Assembly: GCA_035335645.1 (NCBI GenBank)
Contig: DAOQMM010000004.1
Span: forward strand, 15,388 to 79,387
Direction: 5' to 3'
Source: Zoogloea sp035335645
GTDB taxonomy: Bacteria > Pseudomonadota > Gammaproteobacteria > Burkholderiales > Rhodocyclaceae
DNA: 64,000 nt
How positions within the stretch are numbered: the first letter of the stretch is position 1; every line of letters begins with the position of its first letter. Under the pieces are notes generated by a model that was not told the origin of the DNA, made no database searches, and was given only the letters and a program-made list of their open reading frames with translations. A program made the translations under genes and the position numbers. This document shows positions 27,678-36,055 of this stretch, in pieces.

Positions 27678-28844
27678 TCAGCGCCCCTTGGCCGCGCACA
27701 GGGCCAGATAGAGATCGGCATACCGCTTCACCATGCCGTCCAGGCTGAAATTCGCCTCCACGCGCAGCCTTCCCGCGTGTCCTTCCGCCCGGCCCCGCAG
27801 CGGATCCCGCACGTACTCCAGCAGCTTATCGGCAAGACGCTGGCTGTCCTGAGGGGGAACCAGCGCGCCGCTCTCCCCGTCGGCGACCAGTTCGCCGTTG
27901 CCGCCCACGTCCGTGGCCACGACCGGCAAGCCGGCCGCCATGGCCTCCAGGATCGTGTTCGAGATGCCCTCGGTCTGGGAGGGCAGCACGAACAGATCGA
28001 AACCACTCATCATCCGGGGTACGTCAGAACGCTCCCCGGCCATCCACACCCGGCCATTCAGCCCGAGCGTCCGGATCTCATCCTCGATCCGCCCACGCAG
28101 CGGGCCGTCGCCAGCCAGCACCAGACGCACCGATTCGCTGTGCGTCGCATCCAATTGACGCATCCGGGCAAAGGCTCGCACCAGATTGAGCTGATCCTTG
28201 ACCGCCTGCAGGCGCCCCACCGTGCCGATCACGAAATACGCCGGATCGTTGAAGGGCGATCCCTCGAGCGCCGCACGACGCGCGCCTCGCGGCGTGAATC
28301 GGGCGACGTCGACGCCGTTGCAGATCCGCTCGGCCCGTCTGTCTGGAATGCCGACCGCACGCACCAGATATGACAGGATCTGCCCGGACAGCGCAATGTA
28401 ATGAGTCACGAAGGGTCTGTAGAGCCGGCGCATCCAGCGGAACTTGGCGCGCGTGCCATGTGGATCCGAGACATCCCAGCCGTGCTCTCCATGAATGCGG
28501 ACGGGAACACCCGCCGCCCAGGCCGGCACCGTCGCCTCCAGCGCTGCCAGATTGCGGGTATGCACGACATCCGGACGATACGCGCGGAACAGCCTGAACA
28601 ATGCCGGATAGATCTTGACCCCCTGCCCTGGCGGTTTGTGCAGTGCGACGAATTCTACATCCGGCACCTGCACGCGGGCACAGAAAAGCGGTTCACATTG
28701 TGTCAATGCCACGACGATATGCCGAAAGCGTGTCCGATCCATCCGGTTGATCAGATTGACGACGCCATTTTCTAGCCCGCCGACGGCAAAGCTATACACC
28801 ACGTGCATGACGAGCAATCGCCCGTCAGGGTGAAGCGCGCTCAT
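27678..28844 (-). CDS. Sugar transferase, exosortase A system-associated (TIGR03088 type GT4)
   Basis: The start is the ATG at 28844, overlapping the xrtA stop by ATGA; the frame is open upstream but inside xrtA. The product has 388 residues. The opening LLVMHVVYSFAVGGLENGVV matches the group of EpsH1-associated sugar transferases. The donor-side segment SNTILEAMAAGLPVVATDVGG is classic GT4. It is directly coupled to the exosortase, which is the usual arrangement in these loci. It likely adds an early sugar of the repeat unit. A 42-base gap separates it from the amidotransferase copy B. Confidence 0.9.
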   Translation of the reverse strand: MSALHPDGRLLVMHVVYSFAVGGLENGVVNLINRMDRTRFRHIVVALTQCEPLFCARVQVPDVEFVALHKPPGQGVKIYPALFRLFRAYRPDVVHTRNLAALEATVPAWAAGVPVRIHGEHGWDVSDPHGTRAKFRWMRRLYRPFVTHYIALSGQILSYLVRAVGIPDRRAERICNGVDVARFTPRGARRAALEGSPFNDPAYFVIGTVGRLQAVKDQLNLVRAFARMRQLDATHSESVRLVLAGDGPLRGRIEDEIRTLGLNGRVWMAGERSDVPRMMSGFDLFVLPSQTEGISNTILEAMAAGLPVVATDVGGNGELVADGESGALVPPQDSQRLADKLLEYVRDPLRGRAEGHAGRLRVEANFSLDGMVKRYADLYLALCAAKGR

Positions 28845-30346
28845 TTCACGCGGTCCAGCGACTGGAGCTGCTGGAACAGCGGCCCCTGCAGGGACGCGGC
28901 AGCATCCTCCAGCGCCTGTTCGGCGGAACGCTCGTCGGGCGCCCGCGACCACATCGCCACATAGGCCGACGTGTCAGCCTTGCCGGTCAACCGGGCCAGC
29001 GTCAAGAGGCCCTTGGCGACGTAATCGCTGGTGACCAGTCGACCGTCGATCCAGTACGCGCTCCAGACCACGATGCGCGTCCCCTCTCCGCTGAGGACCG
29101 AACGCTTCCAGGCGCCGAAGGGCGTCTCCGGACCGGCCCCCTCGTCGAGCATCGCCCAATGGTGATCCTCGACCGACAGCAGCACATTGCCTGCGCGAAC
29201 CAATTCACGGCCCTGGGACTGATTCGCGTAGACCGCCACATAGGCATTCACCGTGCGCCGCCCGTCGGAATAGCCTTCCTCCATCAGCCCGCGATGGCCG
29301 CTGAAGCGTGGCTGGAATGCGTGCCCCGTTTCGACACCACCCGCTCGCCATGCGCCACCGGCCGCCGGCAACGCTATCGGGATGGTGACATCCCGATCAG
29401 TCGGCGCCGCGAGCAGGACGGCGACCACCGGCCACACCGCGGTCAGCAGGGCGAACGGCAGCACGCCCCGCACCAGCGCCGCCGTGTCGATTGATGCGGC
29501 CGGCGCAGGGACCGCCGCAGCCGCCGGCAGCTCATCCAGATCCTCCCGCCAGAACGAGCCCACCCAGAACATGAGCAGGATCACCAGCCCGAAGAACACC
29601 CAGCCATAGATCAGGTGATCAACACCGGTGGCGAGCTGGTTATTGCTGAAGTAGCCCAGCATCACGATCATGAAGGCCCTCAGCCAGTTGGCGACCACCG
29701 GCATCACGATGGCCACCGCCGTGAAGATCAGCCGTCGCCGCAGACTACGGAAACTGAGATAGGCGTAGAGGGTCCCGACCATCACCGACGCAATCAGATA
29801 ACGAAAGCCGCTGCAGGCCTCAATCACCGACCAACGGCCGTTGGGCAGGACGAAATGCAGCCCTTCCTGGTACACGGGCACGCCCATGAGACGCACGGCC
29901 GACACGGTAAACAAAGCCGTGTACTTCATCATGACAGGTAACAGGAATTCACCTGCGGGGATGCCGAACAGCAGAAACAGCAGCGGAAATTTCAGGGCCC
30001 CCGCGGCTTCGCGGCCGAGCACGCCGAAGAGCGTCAGCACCAGCATCGTGACAAGGCAGAAATGCGAGACCGATGCCACGCTGCCCAACTGCCCGAGCAG
30101 CCATCCAAAGCCGGCCACCGCGACCGGCAACAGCCAGATCGGCCACGCGCGCAGCGGACGGGTCGCCAGCACCTCGCGCTTGCGCCATACCAGCCATGCA
30201 AAGATGGGAATCACCATGAGGCCGTGGGCATAGGATTCCGAACGCCACCATACCCCGGCGATGTCAGCCGCCGTGGTGAAGTAGGCGCCAATGATCCACA
30301 GAAACACGCCGGCGATGGCCACCGGTACCGCTCGTCGTGAATTCAT
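28841..30346 (-). CDS. xrtA: Exosortase A with fused EpsI-type domain
   Basis: The ATG at 30346 (MNSRRAVP) is preferred over an in-frame GTG at 30362-30364; this gives 501 residues. The N-terminal part has about eight membrane segments. The transpeptidase residues are visible: C178 in IEACSGFRYL, R223 in NWLRAFM, and H244 in VDHLIYGW. Exosortases recognise PEP-CTERM sorting signals at the C-terminus of exported proteins and cleave them. The soluble C-terminal third, from about residue 320 (IALPAAGGAW...), is the EpsI/DUF3485 domain, probably periplasmic. No PEP-CTERM substrate is encoded in this window, so substrates are elsewhere. Confidence 0.95.
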   Translation of the reverse strand: MNSRRAVPVAIAGVFLWIIGAYFTTAADIAGVWWRSESYAHGLMVIPIFAWLVWRKREVLATRPLRAWPIWLLPVAVAGFGWLLGQLGSVASVSHFCLVTMLVLTLFGVLGREAAGALKFPLLFLLFGIPAGEFLLPVMMKYTALFTVSAVRLMGVPVYQEGLHFVLPNGRWSVIEACSGFRYLIASVMVGTLYAYLSFRSLRRRLIFTAVAIVMPVVANWLRAFMIVMLGYFSNNQLATGVDHLIYGWVFFGLVILLMFWVGSFWREDLDELPAAAAVPAPAASIDTAALVRGVLPFALLTAVWPVVAVLLAAPTDRDVTIPIALPAAGGAWRAGGVETGHAFQPRFSGHRGLMEEGYSDGRRTVNAYVAVYANQSQGRELVRAGNVLLSVEDHHWAMLDEGAGPETPFGAWKRSVLSGEGTRIVVWSAYWIDGRLVTSDYVAKGLLTLARLTGKADTSAYVAMWSRAPDERSAEQALEDAAASLQGPLFQQLQSLDRVK

Positions 30347-30416
30347 GCCTTGTCCGCCTCGCACGCGGCACGCGGCATGGACCGCCGCCGCGCCTCAATG
30401 AACGTCGTCACCATGT

Positions 30417-31454
30417 TTAACCCAGATTCCGGACGATCATGGGGCCCAGGCGATTGGCCACCCCCACCGGAAGGCGCTTCCACAGGGCAATGAAGGCGCG
30501 GTACTTGGGGTTCATGGGATTGTTCTGGGGAATCTCGTCCCGCTTGAAAAGCCGGTATTCGTACGAAAGGGGCATGGGCTCGAAGCCCCAGTTCTTCTTG
30601 AAACTGTACGGGCCCGTGCCGATCTTGCTGCGGCCATAGTCGAAGAGGCGGCAGCCCCGGGCGCAAGCCCGTCGCATCAGTTCCCAGTATTTGAAGTCGT
30701 TGGCGGCCAGATCCCGCGCCTCCATGTCGTCACCGGCGTAATAGGGCAGGATCTCTTCACGGAAGTAGAAGCTCAGCACGGAGGACAGGAGCTTCCCGTC
30801 GGCCGTGGTCACCGTCATGACTTCGCAATCCTTGCCGAACACTTCCAGCAGGGTCTCGAAGAAACGCTTGGGCAGCGCCGGCGTACCGTGGCGCAGGACA
30901 TTGTCCGAATACAGGGCGAAGAAACGGTCGGCGTTGGGATCGACGTGACTCACGAGTCCGTTCTTGATGCCCTTGCGAACCATGGCGCGCTGCTTGCGCG
31001 GAATGGCCAGCATGTTCGCCTCCTCGTCGGGCAGGATCTCCTTGCGGAAGGTGACGTACAGATCCTGCCGCGGCCAGTCTTCGTGACGGGCCCGCAGGTT
31101 GCGATATTCCAGGTGCTGGACGCCGGCCTGTCGGGAAATGGTCTCCGCCTCGGCCTCCAGCGCAGCCACCGCGTCGGCGTCTGAGCCTGCCACGCCGCCA
31201 TACACTGCAAACGGCAGCGAGGTCATGGAATGCCCGAAGAGGCGGCTGTTCACCTCAACCAGCGGCAGCACCGCGACGATATGCCCATCCCGTTCGGCCA
31301 GCAGGTAATGGCAACGATGGCGGAAGACCCGCTCGATGATGTCGCGCCATTCGATGCGGTGAAAGAAGGTGGCGTCGGGGCAGTCGAAGACGAATGCGTT
31401 CCAGCGCGTGGAATCGCCCGCCTGGAAGCGGCGTACGGAAATCGGTGAAGCCAT
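30417..31454 (-). CDS. FemAB-like protein, exosortase A system-associated
   Basis: The ATG at 31454 (MASPISVRRF) is chosen; the open frame upstream lies in the deacetylase gene. The product has 345 residues. The pattern is that of the FemAB/GNAT-fold aminoacyltransferases: RHRCHYLLAERDGHIVAVLPL in the first GNAT-like half and the C-terminal CRLFDYGRSKIGTGPYSFKKNWG segment, which includes the conserved GxxxFKxxWG-like part. FemAB enzymes add amino acids from aminoacyl-tRNA to a peptide or amino group. Related proteins (TIGR03019 type) recur in exosortase A loci, without proven substrate. It might attach an amino acid to the polymer or to an amino sugar. Confidence 0.88.
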   Translation of the reverse strand: MASPISVRRFQAGDSTRWNAFVFDCPDATFFHRIEWRDIIERVFRHRCHYLLAERDGHIVAVLPLVEVNSRLFGHSMTSLPFAVYGGVAGSDADAVAALEAEAETISRQAGVQHLEYRNLRARHEDWPRQDLYVTFRKEILPDEEANMLAIPRKQRAMVRKGIKNGLVSHVDPNADRFFALYSDNVLRHGTPALPKRFFETLLEVFGKDCEVMTVTTADGKLLSSVLSFYFREEILPYYAGDDMEARDLAANDFKYWELMRRACARGCRLFDYGRSKIGTGPYSFKKNWGFEPMPLSYEYRLFKRDEIPQNNPMNPKYRAFIALWKRLPVGVANRLGPMIVRNLG

Positions 31455-31464
31455 GTATCGGAAC

Positions 31465-32334
31465 CTAAGCTGACGGCGTGTCGCCGGAAAGGAACACCTC
31501 GTCCATCCGTCCCCACGCAAAATCATTGAGCAGACGGGTGAAGCGGGCCTCGGTGCGCTCCAGATTGACATAGTGGCGGAAGCGGGTCTTGGCACTCGCC
31601 TCAAGGACCACCGGTTGCCCGGGATCGAGTTCCCAGGGATGGAAGTAGAAGATCGCCGGCTTACGGTCACCTGCATTCACCTGGCGAATGCCCCACGCCG
31701 ACACGCCATAAGGCAGCAGGCGGAAATAGCCGCCGCCGCCCACCGGCCAGTTCCGCCCGAAACGCCGGACCGTGGTGATGGGAATCTCGACGAGACTGTT
31801 GCCGACCGGGTACGTGAAACGCGGCGCATCGGGCACACCGTAGTGGTCATGGCGCACCGGATACACACTTGAACTGTAGACGTAACCCGCGGCCTGGATG
31901 CAGTCGTGGGCCCACGGGTTGCTCAGTCCGACCGAAAAGCTTGGCGCACGGTAGCCACGCACTTCGAGGCCGGTGATGTCTTCGAGGATCGCCTTGGCCA
32001 ACCGGATGTCGCACAGGAAGGCTTCAGGCGACTGATCGCTGGCCCGCTCGTGACCATAACCATGACTGGCGATCTCGTGACCGGCTTCCGCAATGCGCCG
32101 GACCAGCGCCGGGTAGCGCTCGGCAATCCAGCCCAGGGTGAAAAACGTGCCCTTGGCACCGGCAGCATCCATCAGCGCAAGGATGCGATCCACGTTGGCT
32201 TCGACGCGACAGGGCGTGCCATCCCAGCCCGAGCGTGGAAAATGCGGCGCGAGCGCGGAAACCTGGAAGTAGTCTTCCACATCGCAGGTCAGTGCATTGA
32301 CCAGTGAGCGGGCGTCGTCGACATGCGGATTCAT
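31465..32334 (-). CDS. Polysaccharide deacetylase, exosortase A-associated (DUF3473), copy 3
   Basis: The protein has 289 residues. The first motif is CDVEDYFQ at residues 17-24, the form characteristic of the XrtA-associated deacetylases; the metal histidines are H91 and H95 in SHGYGH. YRAPSFSVG provides the conserved Arg-Ala-Pro segment. The C-terminal half contains YFHPWELDPGQP, diagnostic of DUF3473. It overlaps the ATPase gene by ATGA. De-N-acetylation of a sugar residue is the expected role, as for IcaB and PgaB relatives. It lacks a signal peptide, so it probably works on a cytoplasmic lipid-linked precursor. Confidence 0.92.
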   Translation of the reverse strand: MNPHVDDARSLVNALTCDVEDYFQVSALAPHFPRSGWDGTPCRVEANVDRILALMDAAGAKGTFFTLGWIAERYPALVRRIAEAGHEIASHGYGHERASDQSPEAFLCDIRLAKAILEDITGLEVRGYRAPSFSVGLSNPWAHDCIQAAGYVYSSSVYPVRHDHYGVPDAPRFTYPVGNSLVEIPITTVRRFGRNWPVGGGGYFRLLPYGVSAWGIRQVNAGDRKPAIFYFHPWELDPGQPVVLEASAKTRFRHYVNLERTEARFTRLLNDFAWGRMDEVFLSGDTPSA

Positions 32335-33407
32335 CGGGATTCCGTTTCCTTGCCTGCCGTCTGGGACGGCTTCTGTACGGCCTGGAGAAGCTGTCCCAGC
32401 GCATTCAGCGTGGTGGACAGGGTCCGCTCCAGCAAGGCCAGACGCTCTTCAAAGCGCGCGGTGTCGAAGCCTTCGCCTGCCTTCGCCAGCGTCCGCAGGG
32501 CCTCCGGCTCCGCCGCCAGGCGCGCCAGATCGACCCCCGCAAGCCCCGCGGACAGCGCCGCTGCGGGCGTATCCGCCTGCATGGCGGGCGGCGCCACCTG
32601 CTCTTCACGCATCTCGGCCACCACCTGCTCCACGATGGCAGCGGAGATTCGGCGCTGTTCCGTCAGGAATGCGGCCAGCAGGACGCGATCGCAGACTGCG
32701 TTGATGCGGCGGGGAATGCCCTGGGAACTTGCATGGATCGCGGCCAGCGCGTCCGCGTCGAAAGACGGCACACCGCGCCAGCCGACGCAATTGAGGCGGT
32801 GTTCGATATAGGCCTGGGTCTCGGTTGCATCCAGCGGGCCAAGGTGGAAGGACGCGATCACGCGCTGGCGCAGCTGCAGCATCTGCGGACTTTGCATGAT
32901 GGCGCGGAATTCCGGCTGGCCAACGAGGAAGCTCTGCAGCAGCGCATGGTCCTCGAGCTGGAAGTTGGAGAGCATGCGCAGCTCCTCGACCGCCCGGGGA
33001 GTCAGATTCTGGGCCTCATCGACCACCAGCAGCGCACGCTTGCCGGCTGCAGCCACCGAGACCAGATAGGTTTCAATGGCCACCAGCAGATCGCTCTTGC
33101 TCATCTGCCGGCTCGGAATGCCGAAGGCGGCGGCCACCAGACGGAGGATGTCGTCCGCGTCGATCTGTGTGCTGACCAGATTGGCCGCCACGATCTTGGA
33201 CGGATCGAGCTTTTCAAGCAGGCTGCGCACGAGCAGCGTTTTGCCCGCCCCTACCTCGCCGGTGATCACGATGAAGCCTTCGTTCTGGTGCAGTCCGTAC
33301 TCCAGATAGGCCATCGCCCGCCGGTGACCGCGGCTGCCATAGAAGAAGCTGGGGTCCGGATTGAGCTGGAACGGCTTGCCGCGCAAGCCAAAATGGGATT
33401 CGTACAT
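32331..33407 (-). CDS. ExeA/GspA-like AAA ATPase, exosortase A-associated
   Basis: The protein has 358 residues. The opening MYESHFGLRGKPFQLNPDPS and Walker A GEVGAGKT (residues 50-57), with Walker B LLVVDEAQNL near residue 125, are typical of the ExeA family. The C-terminal 80 residues are rich in Ala and Arg and may bind another protein. It lies six bases downstream of the outer-membrane protein gene. In exosortase A loci this ATPase (TIGR03015 type) is a constant member, with a proposed role in assembly or positioning of the export apparatus; its function is not proven. Confidence 0.92.
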   Translation of the reverse strand: MYESHFGLRGKPFQLNPDPSFFYGSRGHRRAMAYLEYGLHQNEGFIVITGEVGAGKTLLVRSLLEKLDPSKIVAANLVSTQIDADDILRLVAAAFGIPSRQMSKSDLLVAIETYLVSVAAAGKRALLVVDEAQNLTPRAVEELRMLSNFQLEDHALLQSFLVGQPEFRAIMQSPQMLQLRQRVIASFHLGPLDATETQAYIEHRLNCVGWRGVPSFDADALAAIHASSQGIPRRINAVCDRVLLAAFLTEQRRISAAIVEQVVAEMREEQVAPPAMQADTPAAALSAGLAGVDLARLAAEPEALRTLAKAGEGFDTARFEERLALLERTLSTTLNALGQLLQAVQKPSQTAGKETESR

Positions 33408-33413
33408 GAGCGG

Positions 33414-34997
33414 TCAGAAGAGGATGATCACGCTCCCCAGCAGCGCGTTTTCGGTGTATTCGGTGGTGCCGGTGGCCCGGCTGTGGCGGTAGGTCAGAGA
33501 GCCGCTGGAACGACGGGTGAAGGACGTGGAGAGGCCCGCCGTCGCTCGCCGGGTCTTGTTGGTGAAGGACGGCGTCGTGGCACTGCCGTCAGCCTGCGTG
33601 CGGATCAGCGTCATGTCGGCCGTCGCGGATGTAAGCGGCGTCAGGCGATGATTCAGCATCAGACTGCCGCTGCTGTCGGTCACACGGGTGGCGTTGATGA
33701 ATTCCCCGCCGAGCGCCGCAGTCTGGCTGACCAGCGAGCTGCGCTCCGAGCGGTAGCCGCTGAACATGAACGTCGTCCGTCGCAGCCCCACGTAGGAAGC
33801 CCCGAACTGCAGGCGGCGATCAAGGAAGACCCCGTTGTTGAGCACCGACTGGCTGATGCCGATCTGCTGATCGGTGGACACCCCCTGATTGGTCAGGTAA
33901 GTCCGGACCGCCTGATCGCGGGCAACCGGATCCGGATAGCGCGATGCGAGCAGGCCCATGAGGAGATCGTAGGCCGTCGTGAGGGACGTTGCGCTGAGCG
34001 CCTGGCTGGTGCTGGTGACGTCCTTGGAGAACTTTGCATTGAAGACGAACGGACCCGTGGAGTAGTCCCCGCTCATCTGGTATCCGGGCCCGAAGAAGCG
34101 ATCTTCCCAGGTGGCGGACACGCGGCCGAACGCAGACGGCTTCCAGTCGAAACCGGCCCCCACGATGGTGGATTGCTGGGTATTGCTGCTGTTGTAGTTG
34201 TTGCCTTCACCACCGCCAATCACCCGCAGCTGCAGCTGCGGCGTCACCCGGCTCATCAGCGTGAGCCGCGCCGACTGAAGATGCAGATCACGGCGTCCGG
34301 TCTGGGAAACCTGATTGTCGCTGAACGCCAGCGACCAGCCGGACTGCCCGAACGCGGTTTCATCCACGAGGCTGCCCGACCACATCTGCTGTTGCATGCG
34401 CTGGAAGGACCCGGAGCTGGCGGAGGACGAGTTGATGTCGTAGCGCAGTTCCGCCACACCCGAATTGTGGAAATGACCGCGCAGGTACGGGCTGATACCG
34501 ACGTTCCGGACATTGGTCTGGTTGGCGCGGCCCGTCACCTGATCGCCCGGACGCACGCCGAGCACCGAGGCGACTTCACGGGATTCCGATCCCCGCACGT
34601 CCACATACGCAAATTTTTCGACAGCCTCGACACTTCCTGTCCCGTTGAACGTCAGGAAACTGGTGTTGAGGTTCGAATTGTTGGCGTAGAAGAGACTCGC
34701 GACGCTGGCGCGCAGGTTCCCCTGGGCGCGACCTCCCCGACTGTTCAGCTCCATGGACGGAATGATGCCGGTGATGTAATCGGACTTGGACGACGCATTG
34801 CCCCCCGTCCCGCTCCCGCGGCTCAGGTCGACGTTGTCGGTGATCGTCTCGGTCAGGCGCAGCGAGGGGGAGAACGTCACCTGATGATCCTGAGCCAGCA
34901 CGGACATGCTCGTCAGGGCAAGCGGAATGGTCAGGACGCTCATCCGGACGACGGTCCGGGACAGAGCTCGACCGTGAACGGGGCTTCGGCGCTTCAC
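33414..34997 (-). CDS. Outer-membrane beta-barrel protein, exosortase A-associated (TIGR03016 type)
   Basis: The protein has 527 residues. A signal peptide ends at about residue 35 (VLAQDHQV). The mature part is rich in Ser, Thr, Gly and alternating hydrophobic residues with many beta strands, and ends VIILF, with the terminal Phe that the BAM complex recognises. Loops contain NNSNLNTS-type polar stretches. The family is encoded in XrtA loci next to the autokinase and is expected to sit in the outer membrane with a part in polymer export. It overlaps the kinase gene by ATGA (34994-34997). No enzymatic motif is seen. Confidence 0.88.
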   Translation of the reverse strand: MKRRSPVHGRALSRTVVRMSVLTIPLALTSMSVLAQDHQVTFSPSLRLTETITDNVDLSRGSGTGGNASSKSDYITGIIPSMELNSRGGRAQGNLRASVASLFYANNSNLNTSFLTFNGTGSVEAVEKFAYVDVRGSESREVASVLGVRPGDQVTGRANQTNVRNVGISPYLRGHFHNSGVAELRYDINSSSASSGSFQRMQQQMWSGSLVDETAFGQSGWSLAFSDNQVSQTGRRDLHLQSARLTLMSRVTPQLQLRVIGGGEGNNYNSSNTQQSTIVGAGFDWKPSAFGRVSATWEDRFFGPGYQMSGDYSTGPFVFNAKFSKDVTSTSQALSATSLTTAYDLLMGLLASRYPDPVARDQAVRTYLTNQGVSTDQQIGISQSVLNNGVFLDRRLQFGASYVGLRRTTFMFSGYRSERSSLVSQTAALGGEFINATRVTDSSGSLMLNHRLTPLTSATADMTLIRTQADGSATTPSFTNKTRRATAGLSTSFTRRSSGSLTYRHSRATGTTEYTENALLGSVIILF

Positions 34998-36046
34998 GCA
35001 TTCTCCTTCTGGGATTGCCCGTAGCCGTAGCCATAGCCGTAACCGTATCCGTAGCCATAACCGTAGCCGTAAGCACCGGAGCCCGCCTGGAGCGCCTTGT
35101 TGAGCAGCATCAGCTTCACCGGGCAGGCCTCGATCGTGGAGATCGCCTGCTTGACCGCGGCCTGCGTGGTCTTGTTGGACTCCACCACCATCACGATCTG
35201 GCCCATGTGGGTCGCCAGCACGCGGGATTCCGTCGTCACCAGCAGCGGCGGCGAATCGAACACCACGATCCGGTCGGAATATCGGACGGCCAGCTCAGCC
35301 AGCAGGTTGTTCATGGCGTCGGACGCCAGCAGCTCCGTCGCGCGCGGATGGGGCGTACCCGCCGGCAACAGGGTGAGCTTGTCGATGTTGGTCTTGAGCA
35401 GCACATCACCGAGTTCCACGTCATCCGTGGTCAGGACGTCCATCAGACCCTTCTTCGGCGGCAGACCCAGGATGTTCAGAATGGATGGACGGGATACGTC
35501 GGCGTCGATCAGCAGCACCGTGTGGTCGAGTTCCATGGCCATGCTGATGGCCAGATTGATGGAACTGAAGCTCTTGCCCTCGCCGGGCAGGGAGCTGGTG
35601 ACCATGATGAGGTTTGCACTGTCTACCGCCGCCGCGCCCTTGCCCTGGATATTGCGCAGCAGCGGCCGCTTGATGATCCGGTATTCGTCACCGATCAGGG
35701 AACGTGGCGCATTGGGCGTCACCACGCCGATGGACGCGAGGCGTTCGAGATCGATCTCGACGCTGCGGGCGGTTGATGCGCGGGGGCGGGACGACACTGA
35801 CGCTTCGGGCGCCGCAGACGGAACCGGCAACGGCACCTCGGCCACCGGGGCAGCCTCTACGGTCACGGCAGCGGTCACCGCCGCGATCACGGGCGCAGGC
35901 TGTTCGACCGGCGTGCCGACCGGCTCGATGCGCCCCTCGGCCGATCCGGCAACCGGTGCGGCCTCGACCGTCGCACCGGCGCTGGCAGCCGCGGCCGCCT
36001 TCTGAAGTTGTTCGAGCCGTTCAACGGCCTTTTCGATAATGCTCAT
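34994..36046 (-). CDS. Tyrosine autokinase of the exopolysaccharide locus (BY-kinase)
   Basis: The protein has 350 residues. Walker A is SLPGEGKS at residues 152-159, Walker A' is LLIDADVSRP at 178-187 and Walker B is VVFDSPPLL. This order identifies a bacterial tyrosine kinase of the CpsD/CapB group. The N-terminal 100 residues are Ala/Val/Pro-rich and probably flexible. The C-terminus, just before QSQKENA, is nine consecutive Tyr-Gly pairs instead of the scattered tyrosine cluster of most BY-kinases. Autophosphorylation of that cluster is expected to control association with the Wzz-like protein at 36056-37612, which would provide the transmembrane activator. Confidence 0.92.
   Translation of the reverse strand: MSIIEKAVERLEQLQKAAAAASAGATVEAAPVAGSAEGRIEPVGTPVEQPAPVIAAVTAAVTVEAAPVAEVPLPVPSAAPEASVSSRPRASTARSVEIDLERLASIGVVTPNAPRSLIGDEYRIIKRPLLRNIQGKGAAAVDSANLIMVTSSLPGEGKSFSSINLAISMAMELDHTVLLIDADVSRPSILNILGLPPKKGLMDVLTTDDVELGDVLLKTNIDKLTLLPAGTPHPRATELLASDAMNNLLAELAVRYSDRIVVFDSPPLLVTTESRVLATHMGQIVMVVESNKTTQAAVKQAISTIEACPVKLMLLNKALQAGSGAYGYGYGYGYGYGYGYGYGQSQKENA
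35018..35071 (-). repeat. Nine-unit Gly-Tyr hexanucleotide repeat in the kinase C-terminus
   Basis: Fifty-four bases comprise nine six-base units, each encoding Tyr-Gly. The units are not identical: Tyr uses TAC and TAT, and Gly uses GGC, GGT, GGA and GGG. The repeat is in frame, so gain or loss of a unit would change the number of phosphorylatable tyrosines without a frameshift. The codon variation suggests selection for the amino acids and limits slippage. Confidence 0.95.
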
Positions 36047-36055
36047 ATCCGCCTC

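Noticed and set aside
32304..35024. A 906-codon open frame on the plus strand opposite the ATPase and outer-membrane protein genes
   Set aside because: The minus-strand genes are certain from Walker motifs and a beta-barrel ending; the plus frame has no known features.
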